NCBI GenBank assembly: GCA_947481685.1
Contig: CANKHA010000004.1
Span: forward strand, 62,001-126,000
Source: Bradyrhizobiaceae bacterium
Lineage (GTDB): Bacteria > Pseudomonadota > Alphaproteobacteria > Rhizobiales > Xanthobacteraceae
Direction of reading: 5' to 3'
DNA: 64,000 nucleotides
Below are positions 57,290 through 64,000 of the stretch, one piece after another. The notes beneath the pieces are model-generated. The model ran no database searches. It was not told the origin of the DNA and saw only the letters and a program-made list of their open reading frames with translations. A program made the position numbers and the translations under genes. The stretch's first letter is position 1. Every line of letters begins with the position of its first letter.

Positions 57290-58140
57290 GATGGTTCTGC
57301 ATCGTTGCAATGCTTTCGGTTTGGGCTGGCGGGGCGATAGCGGAAACGATTCCGCTGCCGCGTCCTCGCCCGCCTGAAATTGGCGGCCCCGCTGCGCCTG
57401 ACGAACCCGAGCCGGCCGCGGATAACAAGAAATCCGAACCGCCGCCGCTCTCGGCATGCTTCGTTCGCCTGAAAGAGCTCGCCGTCATCAAGCAATTGCC
57501 CAACATCAATCAGGCTGGCGGATGCATTGCCGGCGACGTGGTGCAGCTCGAAGCCGTGATCATGCCCGACAACAGCAAGGTCGCGATTGAGCCCGCTGAG
57601 ACGGCCCGCTGCGAAATGGCGGCTGCCGTGGCCGACTGGATTCGTGACGAGCTTGCGGCGGCAGTTGCCGCCAAGCTCGGTTCGCCGCTGCGCGCGGTGG
57701 AGAATTACGATTCCTTTACCTGCCGCGGGCGCAACAACATCGCGGGCGCCTTGCTGAGCGAGCATGGCAAAGCCAATGCGCTCGATATCCGGTCGTTCAA
57801 GCTGGTGAACGGGACCTCGGCGCAGCCCACCGACCCGAATGTCATGAAGGAATTCCGCGACGGCATGCGCAAGAGCGCCTGTGAGCGGTTCAAGACTGTG
57901 CTCGGTCCCGGATCCGACGGCTATCACGAGGATCATATCCACGTCGATCTGGCGGAGCGGCGCAATGACTATCGCATTTGCCAGTGGGAAGTGCGGCAGC
58001 CGATCTACCGCGTGCTGCCGTCGCCGCACATCGTCAGCGAGACGGCGCCGTCGCATGTGGCGCCCGCAAGTCTGCCGGTTTCGCCGGTGGTTGCCGTGGT
58101 GGAAGAAAAATCGCGCCGGGCGCCGCCACGCAGGCTTTGA
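57286..58140 (+). CDS. Extensin-like C-terminal domain protein (M15-type fold)
   Basis: A 284-residue exported protein: signal peptide (about 1-20), a proline-rich linker (PLPRPRPPEIGGPAAPD), and an extensin-like domain from about residue 55. The domain has FTCRGRNNIAGALLSEH, NALDIRSFKL and the metal motif YHEDHIHVDLAERR, which fits the peptidase M15-like fold. Paired cysteines are present. A wall-modifying activity is likely by fold but unproven. Its start overlaps the DUF1127 stop, so they are translationally coupled. Confidence 0.85.
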   Translation: MRWFCIVAMLSVWAGGAIAETIPLPRPRPPEIGGPAAPDEPEPAADNKKSEPPPLSACFVRLKELAVIKQLPNINQAGGCIAGDVVQLEAVIMPDNSKVAIEPAETARCEMAAAVADWIRDELAAAVAAKLGSPLRAVENYDSFTCRGRNNIAGALLSEHGKANALDIRSFKLVNGTSAQPTDPNVMKEFRDGMRKSACERFKTVLGPGSDGYHEDHIHVDLAERRNDYRICQWEVRQPIYRVLPSPHIVSETAPSHVAPASLPVSPVVAVVEEKSRRAPPRRL

Positions 58141-58193
58141 CCCGCACCGCCAGTGCGCCCACAATGCGCGGGCATTCAGCGAAGGATTATTCC

Positions 58194-59576
58194 GTGCTCA
58201 GCAATCTCGCCGCCCGCGACATCGAAACCGTCGTTCATCCCTATACCAACCTCGCCACCCTGCGGGACGTCGGCCCGCTGGTGATCGAGCGGGGCCAGGG
58301 CATCTGGCTCTACGACAATGAGGGCAAGCCTTACATGGACAGCATGGCCGGGCTGTGGTGCACGGCGCTCGGTTACGGAAACGAGGAACTGGTCGAGGCC
58401 GCAAGCGCCCAGATGCGCAAGCTGTCCTTCGGTCATCTGTTTGCCTTCAAGAGTCACGACCCGGCGATTGAGCTTGCCGAAAAACTGAAAGAGATCGCGC
58501 CGCTGCCGGTCTCCAAGGTTTTCTTCTGTGCCTCGGGTTCGGAAGCCAACGACACCCAGGTCAAGCTGGTGCGTTACATGAACAATGCGCTCGGGCGGCC
58601 GAAGAAAAAGAAATTCATCGCGCGGCAAAAGGCCTATCACGGCGTTACGGTTGCCAGCGCCTCGCTCAGCGGGTTGCCGCACAATCACATGGACTTCGAT
58701 CTCCCACTCGAAGGTTTCCTGCACACCACCTGTCCGCATCACTATCGCTTCGCGCAGGACGGCGAGAGTGAGGAAGCCTTTGCGACCCGGCTGGCTGCCG
58801 ATCTCGAACAGATGATTGAGCGCGAAGGTCCGGAAACAATCGCCGCCTTTATCGCCGAGCCGCTGATGGGGGCGGGCGGCGTGATCGTTCCGCCGAAAAC
58901 CTACTTCGAGAAAATTTCGCAGGTTTGCGCCAAGCATGACATCTACATGATCTCCGACGAAGTGATCTGCGGTTTCGGCCGGCTGGGCACGGCGTTCGGA
59001 ATGCAGGCGTTGGGTTTCAAGGCTGACAGCATGTCGATGGCCAAGGCGCTGTCCTCGGCCTACCTGCCGATCGCGGCGGTTACGGTGCCGGAAAAGATGT
59101 ATGGCGCACTGGTGGATCAGAGCAAAAAACTTGGCACCTTCGGCCACGGCTTCACCTATGGCGGTCATCCGGTCTCGGCAGCGGTGGCGCTGAAGACTCT
59201 TGAGATTTATGCGCGCGATCGGATCTTCGAGCAGGTTGCGAAAAAGGCGCCGCATTTCCAGGCGCGGTTACACAAGCTCGCCGATCATCCGATGGTGGGC
59301 GAGGCTCGCGGCATGGGGCTGGTGGGCGGCGTCGAACTTGTCGCGGACAACAAGACCAAGCAGAACTTCGATCCGAAGCGCGGCGTCGGCGTGCGCGCGG
59401 TTGGTTTTGCGCAGGAGGAAGGCATCATTTCGCGGGCACTCGGCGGCGATACGGTTTCGATCTGCCCGCCGCTGGTCATCACCGAAAGCGAGATCGATGA
59501 GATGTTCGACCGGATTGGCCGCGCGCTTGATCGCACGCATGACTGGGCGCGCACCGAAGGCTTGATGGCCGGATAA
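58194..59576 (+). CDS. Class III omega-aminotransferase (putrescine/beta-alanine type)
   Basis: A 460-residue PLP enzyme. It has MDSMAGLWCTALGYGNEELV, SGSEANDTQVKLVRY, AFIAEPLMGAGGVIVPP, SDEVICGFGRLGT with the PLP Asp, and the Schiff-base Lys in SMAKALSSAYLP. These resemble SpuC-type putrescine-pyruvate and related enzymes. The amine substrate is inferred, supported weakly by the nearby PtrR-like regulator. Start is GTG 58194 with a GAAGGA site, matching the family N-terminus; ATG 58164 is an alternative. Confidence 0.88.
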   Translation: MLSNLAARDIETVVHPYTNLATLRDVGPLVIERGQGIWLYDNEGKPYMDSMAGLWCTALGYGNEELVEAASAQMRKLSFGHLFAFKSHDPAIELAEKLKEIAPLPVSKVFFCASGSEANDTQVKLVRYMNNALGRPKKKKFIARQKAYHGVTVASASLSGLPHNHMDFDLPLEGFLHTTCPHHYRFAQDGESEEAFATRLAADLEQMIEREGPETIAAFIAEPLMGAGGVIVPPKTYFEKISQVCAKHDIYMISDEVICGFGRLGTAFGMQALGFKADSMSMAKALSSAYLPIAAVTVPEKMYGALVDQSKKLGTFGHGFTYGGHPVSAAVALKTLEIYARDRIFEQVAKKAPHFQARLHKLADHPMVGEARGMGLVGGVELVADNKTKQNFDPKRGVGVRAVGFAQEEGIISRALGGDTVSICPPLVITESEIDEMFDRIGRALDRTHDWARTEGLMAG

Positions 59577-59641
59577 CCGCCTTAATTGCGGTTCTCTGCT
59601 TCGCAACGCTCTCTTTATCTCGCCGCGCTACCAATCGGATC

Positions 59642-60592
59642 ATGAACTCGCAGCCTTCCGGAGATTCCAGCAACGTCGTGCCGATCCCGCTGGAAAAGCG
59701 GAGGATGACGCGCCGTCGCTTTTTGGCGAGCGGGCTCGGCATTGCCACAGCCACGGGCGGCGCCACCGGCGGTTATTCTTATTTTGAAGCGAGCCAGCGG
59801 CTTGTGGTGACGCCCTATCGGATCGTTTCACCGCGCTGGACCGCGGGCCGGAAACTGAGCATCACTGTGATTGCCGATCTGCATGCCGGCGGTCCCAACA
59901 TGGGTGTGGAGAGGATCCGCACCATCGTCGATACCGCCAACGGACTGAATGCCGATATCGTCGTTCTGCTCGGCGATTATTTCGCCACCCATCGCTTTGT
60001 GCATCCGGTCGTGCCGCCTGCGGTGTGGGCCGCGGAATTGAAGCGGCTGCATGCGCCGTTCGGCGTCTGGGCTATCCTTGGCAATCACGACTGGTGGTTT
60101 GATGTCGCTGGCACGCGCAAGGCCCTGAAGGATGTCGGCATACCGCTCCTCGAAAATCAGGCGGTGCCGCTGGGTGAAGCGGGCAACCGTTTCTGGATCG
60201 CCGGCCTGGGCGATCAGATCGCGCACCAGCTCAGTCACGGCCAATTCCGCGGCGAGGATGATCTCCCCGGCACGCTGGCCCAAATTCGCACCGGCGATCC
60301 CGTGATCCTGCTTGCGCACGAACCGGATATCTTTCCCAAGGTACCGGACACTGTTGCGCTCACGCTCGCCGGGCATACCCATGGCGGACAGATCAGGATC
60401 CCGTTTATCTGGCCGTCGTTCGTGCCGTCGGCCTATGGCGCGCGCTATGCCTATGGCCACATTGTTGAAGACCATCGCCAGATGATCGTGTCAGGTGGGC
60501 TTGGGACCAGCTTCGTGCCGCTGCGGCTCGGCGTGCCGCCCGAGATCGTGCATGTGGAAATACGCGGTCCAAATGCAAACGGCGGGAGTTAA
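59642..60592 (+). CDS. Tat-exported metallophosphoesterase (YkuE-like)
   Basis: A 316-residue calcineurin-fold phosphoesterase. A twin-arginine signal (MTRRRFLASGLGIATATGG) indicates folded export through Tat. Metal motifs are complete: IADLHAGG, LLGDYFATH, GNHDWW, LAHEPDIFP and AGHTHGGQIRIP. Relatives act on phospholipid-linked or UDP-linked envelope substrates, but the actual one is unknown. The stop codon lies in the loop of a hairpin that probably ends transcription. Confidence 0.9.
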   Translation: MNSQPSGDSSNVVPIPLEKRRMTRRRFLASGLGIATATGGATGGYSYFEASQRLVVTPYRIVSPRWTAGRKLSITVIADLHAGGPNMGVERIRTIVDTANGLNADIVVLLGDYFATHRFVHPVVPPAVWAAELKRLHAPFGVWAILGNHDWWFDVAGTRKALKDVGIPLLENQAVPLGEAGNRFWIAGLGDQIAHQLSHGQFRGEDDLPGTLAQIRTGDPVILLAHEPDIFPKVPDTVALTLAGHTHGGQIRIPFIWPSFVPSAYGARYAYGHIVEDHRQMIVSGGLGTSFVPLRLGVPPEIVHVEIRGPNANGGS

Positions 60593-60603
60593 ATCCCGCC
60601 GTT
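60578..60603. terminator. Hairpin terminator between convergent genes
   Basis: Perfect 10-bp stem (AACGGCGGGA, 60578-60587; TCCCGCCGTT, 60594-60603) with the phosphoesterase stop codon overlapping the loop. T runs are weak on both sides, but its position between convergent genes fits a bidirectional terminator. Confidence 0.55.
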
Positions 60604-60631
60604 GTAACGTTAGCCGCTGTTGAAGCGACTG

Positions 60632-61297
60632 TTAGTCCCCCCCGAAAATGTTGGCCATCTGCTGCGGATTCGTGGGCGAGTCACCCTGCTTGGGCGCAAG
60701 CACAACCGCCATCGAGCCAATCTTGACGCGGTTGTAGAGGTCAATCGCATCCTCATTGGTCATGCGGATGCAGCCGGATGAAATGGCGCTGCCGATATAT
60801 TCCGGCTGGTTGGTGCCGTGAATGCGATAGAGCGTGTCACGGCCGTTGTCGAACAGATACAGGGCGCGGGCTCCCATGGGATTATGCGGGCCGGGGCCGA
60901 CAAAGCTCGGCACGTCCAGGCGCTTCTTGATGTCCGCGGTGGGTGTCCAGGTAGGCCATTCCATTTTGCTGCCGATCTTGGCAACGCCGGACCAGGACAG
61001 CGCTTCTTCGCCCACGGTCACGCCGTAGCGGATCGCCTGGCCTTCCGGCAGCACGAAATAGAGGAAGCGGGCATCGGAATCGACCACGACCGTGCCGGGC
61101 GCTTCCTTGCGGTGATAGGTGACGATATGGCGCTTGTAGAACTCAGGAATGGAGGCTTGCGCATAGGGTGCGTTGGCCAGCAGCTTCTTGTCGCGCGCGT
61201 TGAATTGGGTCTCAGCGACCGGCGACAGCGTTGATGACTGCATACAGCCACCAAGTGCCAAGCCAAGAAAAAGAACCGCTAGCCCCCGACCCGCCAT
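60632..61297 (-). CDS. L,D-transpeptidase (YkuD-type) lipoprotein
   Basis: Crosslinks peptidoglycan or attaches proteins to it. The 221-residue protein is a lipoprotein: hydrophobic N-terminus ending in lipobox LGGC near residue 18. The YkuD domain has the active site in YRIHGTNQP and AISSGCIRMTNEDAID, with the catalytic His and Cys in the usual H-x(n)-S-x-G-C-R arrangement. Specific activity (3-3 or protein anchoring) is not clear. It converges on the phosphoesterase gene. Confidence 0.92.
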   Translation of the reverse strand: MAGRGLAVLFLGLALGGCMQSSTLSPVAETQFNARDKKLLANAPYAQASIPEFYKRHIVTYHRKEAPGTVVVDSDARFLYFVLPEGQAIRYGVTVGEEALSWSGVAKIGSKMEWPTWTPTADIKKRLDVPSFVGPGPHNPMGARALYLFDNGRDTLYRIHGTNQPEYIGSAISSGCIRMTNEDAIDLYNRVKIGSMAVVLAPKQGDSPTNPQQMANIFGGD

Positions 61298-62061
61298 AAT
61301 TCCCGCCGTCCATTCCAGCCACGATGTGTTTTTCTCGACTCATATCTTAACCAAGAAAACCGCGAATCTCCTAGGTCTCTCAGGCCTTGCTCCCCATTGT
61401 CCTGTGCAGCTGTTTCTCGAAAGACGCACCCTCCGAAGGGTTCGGTAGCGGATTTCCGCCGCAATGCCTGCTTTGGAGGCGAGGGAGCCAAGCTTTCAGC
61501 AGCATGCCATGGCAATCGTTAAGACTTCGTACACCATCTTAATATTTACAATCATTGAAGAAATTCGGCCATTACGCTGGCTGAAAATGTCACTCAAAGG
61601 CGCGGTTTGGCGCCCATTTCGGCCCCCTTCGGATGAGAGGGTACGGATGTCATTGAAGGGGACAAGAAAATGAGCGAGCGAAACGCACCAACGGGCCAGA
61701 CCGGAAGCCAGCGACATCAGCAGCGAACGCGGTCTCGATCGTCAGTATCGAAAGATCGGAATTTCCGCCGTGGCAGCGGCTCTGCCTTACAGCGGCAGGT
61801 CCAAAAGCGCGCCTAACGGGTCGGGGCAGTCGGAAGACGCTCTCCGCCGTAAGCGCTCGGTGCTCGCGCTCTAAAGCCTCCTGCTATCCCCCGTTTGCCA
61901 CAACCGGCATTTGCCGGCTGCAATCAGGCGTTTCTTTCCCCCGCCGGATTAACTGCAAGCTGTTTATGACCTTGCGGGAATCGTGCGCGCGGAGCCATGA
62001 CTGACTCGCGCGGATGCGTGAGGTGGCCGGTAGGCGACGGCCAGGCGTACGGGGAATGCCA
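61298..62061. other. Gene-poor region of 0.76 kb
   Basis: No well-supported gene. It contains two GANTC sites (61336 and 61364), a short basic open frame with a fair ribosome site (61670-61816), and a small CCGGC/GCCGG hairpin at about 61903-61916. The region is less strictly codon-periodic than its neighbours. An RNA gene is possible, but I recognise none of tmRNA, SRP RNA or RNase P RNA. Confidence 0.5.
61670..61816 (+). CDS. Candidate 48-residue basic protein
   Basis: The short frame begins MSERNAPTGQTGSQRHQQRT and ends SALQRQVQKRA; it is rich in Arg, Gln and Ser with hardly any hydrophobic residues. A GAAGGGGA site lies about 6 bases before ATG 61670. Such composition could bind nucleic acid, but it also looks like chance translation of non-coding sequence. 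Support is weak. Confidence 0.25.
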   Translation: MSERNAPTGQTGSQRHQQRTRSRSSVSKDRNFRRGSGSALQRQVQKRA

Positions 62062-63045
62062 ATGCTTTCAGTCTATGTGCCGCACGGCGGCAGCCTGGAA
62101 CGGCAAAGCGTCGAAGGCGATGCACCGCTGCCCGATGCCGCGGTCTGGATCGACATGATCAGCCCCTCCCAGGGCGAAGACAAGCTGGTCGAAAAATTCC
62201 TCGGTATTGCGGTTCCCACCCGCGAAGAAATGCAGGAGATCGAGGTCTCGAGCCGCCTCTATGTCGAAAATGGTGCGCGCTACATGACCGCGACCCTGAT
62301 GTGCCAGTCGGAAACCGACACGCCGCGCACGACGCCGGTGACGTTCATTCTGGCCGGCGCCCGCCTGGTGACGGTGCGATACGACGATCCCAAGCCGTTT
62401 TCGCTGATCAGCAACAAGTTCGGCCGCGCTTGTCCGGCGCATGTCACGGGTCCAATGATCTTCATGGATCTGCTGGATGCGGTAATCGACCGTTCGGCCG
62501 ACATTCTTGAGCGCATCGGCGCCGACGTCGATCAGCTCTCCCACGATATCTTCGAGCCACCCCGTTCGACGCGCAAACAAGGCCGGCAGAATGTCTACAA
62601 CAGGGTGCTGCGGACCATCGGTCGCACCGGCGACCTGACCTCGAAAGTGCGCGAAAGCCTGGTCTCGGTCGGGCGGCTGTTATTGTTCCTCGCCAACGAG
62701 GCGGAAGGGATGCGCTGGGCCAAGGATATCCGCGCGCAATTGCAGTCCATGCAGCGCGACATCCATTCGCTGTCGGATCACTCCAGCTACATCACCAACA
62801 AGATCACCTTCCTGCTCGATGCGCTGCTCGGCGTGGTCAGTCTGGAACAGAACGACATCATCAAGCTGTTCTCGGTGATGGCCGTGGTGCTGATGCCGCC
62901 GACGCTGATAGCATCGATTTACGGCATGAATTTCGGGCATATGCCGGAACTGAGCTGGCAGTTCGGCTATCCTCTGGCCCTCCTGCTGATGATCGTCGCA
63001 GGCGCGTTGCCGTATTTCTTCTTCAAGTGGAAGCGCTGGCTGTAG
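62062..63045 (+). CDS. corA: CorA-family magnesium/divalent-cation transporter
   Basis: A 327-residue pentameric channel-type transporter. The soluble N-terminal domain is followed by a long helix (about 160-265) and two C-terminal membrane helices; the signature GMN is in IASIYGMNFGHMPELSW. ATG 62062 is chosen, as a GGGGA site is 7 bases upstream; the ATG at 62056 would be too close to it. Ion selectivity (Mg, Co or Ni) cannot be read. A small membrane protein follows 13 bases later. Confidence 0.92.
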   Translation: MLSVYVPHGGSLERQSVEGDAPLPDAAVWIDMISPSQGEDKLVEKFLGIAVPTREEMQEIEVSSRLYVENGARYMTATLMCQSETDTPRTTPVTFILAGARLVTVRYDDPKPFSLISNKFGRACPAHVTGPMIFMDLLDAVIDRSADILERIGADVDQLSHDIFEPPRSTRKQGRQNVYNRVLRTIGRTGDLTSKVRESLVSVGRLLLFLANEAEGMRWAKDIRAQLQSMQRDIHSLSDHSSYITNKITFLLDALLGVVSLEQNDIIKLFSVMAVVLMPPTLIASIYGMNFGHMPELSWQFGYPLALLLMIVAGALPYFFFKWKRWL

Positions 63046-63058
63046 GCTGGAGGCCTGT

Positions 63059-63346
63059 ATGCAGGTCATTGCCGAACTGATCATTAGTTCAATGGTAAGC
63101 GTGGCTTTTTACATCACCTATCACACTGCCAGAATCGTGTTGCGGATTTTTTCGTTCGGGCTAATCCGTGTGCAAGGATCTTTGGTCGCTTATCCGGACG
63201 AGCCTGAATTCGCCTGGCATAACGTCATCTGGAAATGGGACGGCAAATTTAGCTGGCTGTCCGACCAGTTCGCGCTTTATTTCGGGTTCTTTCTTTGGTG
63301 TGCCGCGTTGACCGCTCTGGTCTATTACTGGCACTTCTTCGGCTAA
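63059..63346 (+). CDS. Small two-helix membrane protein next to corA
   Basis: 95 residues with hydrophobic segments at about 5-35 and 70-93 around an aromatic-rich loop (FAWHNVIWKWDGKFSWLSDQ). I do not recognise the family. Its position 13 bases after corA suggests co-expression; it might be an accessory of the transporter, but this is inference. Its stop overlaps the SDR stop by 3 bases on the other strand. Confidence 0.7.
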   Translation: MQVIAELIISSMVSVAFYITYHTARIVLRIFSFGLIRVQGSLVAYPDEPEFAWHNVIWKWDGKFSWLSDQFALYFGFFLWCAALTALVYYWHFFG

Positions 63347-64000
63347 ACGTGCTGGCCGCCGTTGATGTGGATTTCCGCGCCGTTGACGTAGGAGGCGGTG
63401 TCCGTGCACAGCACATAGATGATCTTCGCGACTTCATCGGGCGTGCCGAGCCGATGCAGCGGGATCTGCTGTTCCACGATCTTGTCCGTGCCCGGCGACA
63501 GGATGGATGTATCGATCTCGCCCGGTGCGATGGCGTTGACGCGCACGCCGACCGGACCGAAGTCTGCCGCCATTTCGCGGGTCAACGAAGCCAGCGCCGC
63601 CTTTGAGGTGGCATAGGCTGCACCGGCGAAGGGATGCACGCGCGAACCGGCGATCGAGGTGACGTTCACCACCGAGCCCTTGGCTGCCTTCAGCTCATCA
63701 AGCAGGCCGCGCGCCAGCATGATCGGGGCGAAGAAATTGACCTGGAAGATCTTGTGCCAGTCCTCGCGCGACGTTGCGATGGAGCTGAGCCGCTTGCCGC
63801 CTTCCGCCTTGGGTGAAATGGCGGCGTTATTCACCAGCGCATCGAGCTGTCCATCGGGCAACCGGCGCTTGATCTCGGCGATGGCTTCATCGGTGCTTTT
63901 TGCGTCCGCAAGATCGACCTGGACATGATCCTCCGGGCCCGCTTCCCAGGGGCAGTTTTCCGGGAAGGCGTGGCGGGAACAACTGATGACGCGCCATCCG
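63343..64000 (-). CDS. SDR-family oxidoreductase, C-terminal part
   Basis: A short-chain dehydrogenase/reductase cut by the window end; about 219 codons are present. Visible are DALVNNAAISP, the catalytic Ser in VTSIAGSRVHP, the YxxxK motif in GAAYATSKAALASLT and the closing INGGQHV. The N-terminal TGxxxGIG nucleotide loop lies beyond position 64000. A further VISCSR-like stretch is at the visible upstream end. Substrate unknown. An internal start at 63861 is not the real one, because coding continues upstream to the edge. Confidence 0.9.
   Translation of the reverse strand, partial: GWRVISCSRHAFPENCPWEAGPEDHVQVDLADAKSTDEAIAEIKRRLPDGQLDALVNNAAISPKAEGGKRLSSIATSREDWHKIFQVNFFAPIMLARGLLDELKAAKGSVVNVTSIAGSRVHPFAGAAYATSKAALASLTREMAADFGPVGVRVNAIAPGEIDTSILSPGTDKIVEQQIPLHRLGTPDEVAKIIYVLCTDTASYVNGAEIHINGGQHV

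Overview
The window is a 64 kb stretch of chromosome from a high-GC alphaproteobacterium, most likely order Hyphomicrobiales and close to the Bradyrhizobiaceae/Xanthobacteraceae. This placement rests on a CcrM-type GANTC methyltransferase, a nadABC operon with a NadQ-like regulator, family proteins such as TIGR02301, DUF1127 and DUF3096, the GTTC-N7-GTTC form of the SOS box, and protein resemblance throughout. It is recalled family knowledge plus gene content, not a database search. There is no phage, insertion sequence, CRISPR array or rRNA; the only RNA gene is tRNA-Pro(CGG). Almost everything is core or conserved accessory metabolism.

Layout. 0-7.5 kb: end of a DciA-like gene, mutY, ccrM with two GANTC sites at its start, a zinc metallopeptidase, moaB, a radical SAM protein behind a perfect SOS box, a VOC protein and rnhB. 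7.5-13.7 kb: a GT39-like glycosyltransferase, cydB beside a 5'-truncated cydA, a small secreted protein coupled to a family-4-like uracil-DNA glycosylase, and ETF-ubiquinone oxidoreductase. 13.8-21 kb: TPR protein, ispE, polyprenyl diphosphate synthase, a frameshifted family 2 glycosyltransferase, DUF2007, a TrmN6-like methyltransferase, and an S49 peptidase behind three 20-bp tandem repeats. 21-29.6 kb: glyQ, a CDGSH iron-sulfur protein and glyS as an overlapping operon, DUF3096, pyruvate phosphate dikinase and a SleB-type wall hydrolase.

29.6-39.9 kb: nadC-nadB-nadA behind a palindromic operator, an MFS transporter with an AcuI-like reductase, then the close-packed train ygfZ, tag, HD hydrolase, tyrosine phosphatase and nadQ. 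40-48.9 kb: a dihydroorotase-like protein with an altered metal motif, a pseudo-receiver/receiver protein, small conserved genes, a NUDIX hydrolase, SRAP protein, FAD-linked oxidase, threonylcarbamoyl-AMP synthase and a PQQ-type sugar dehydrogenase. 49-64 kb: tRNA-Pro, a secreted haem c/beta-propeller protein, MBL hydrolase, a DUF898/M48/DUF1499 block, a PtrR-like LysR regulator divergent from DUF1127, extensin-like and aminotransferase genes, a Tat-exported phosphoesterase, an L,D-transpeptidase, a 0.76 kb gene-poor stretch, corA and a partial SDR.

The clearest regulatory stories are NAD synthesis (operator plus regulator in one window), the SOS-controlled radical SAM gene and the ccrM leader. 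The clearest decay is the bd-type oxidase (cydA lacks its N-terminal half) and the frameshifted glycosyltransferase. I see no self-contained defence or mobile system. The most novel items are regulatory sites, small membrane proteins and the secreted cytochrome/propeller protein.
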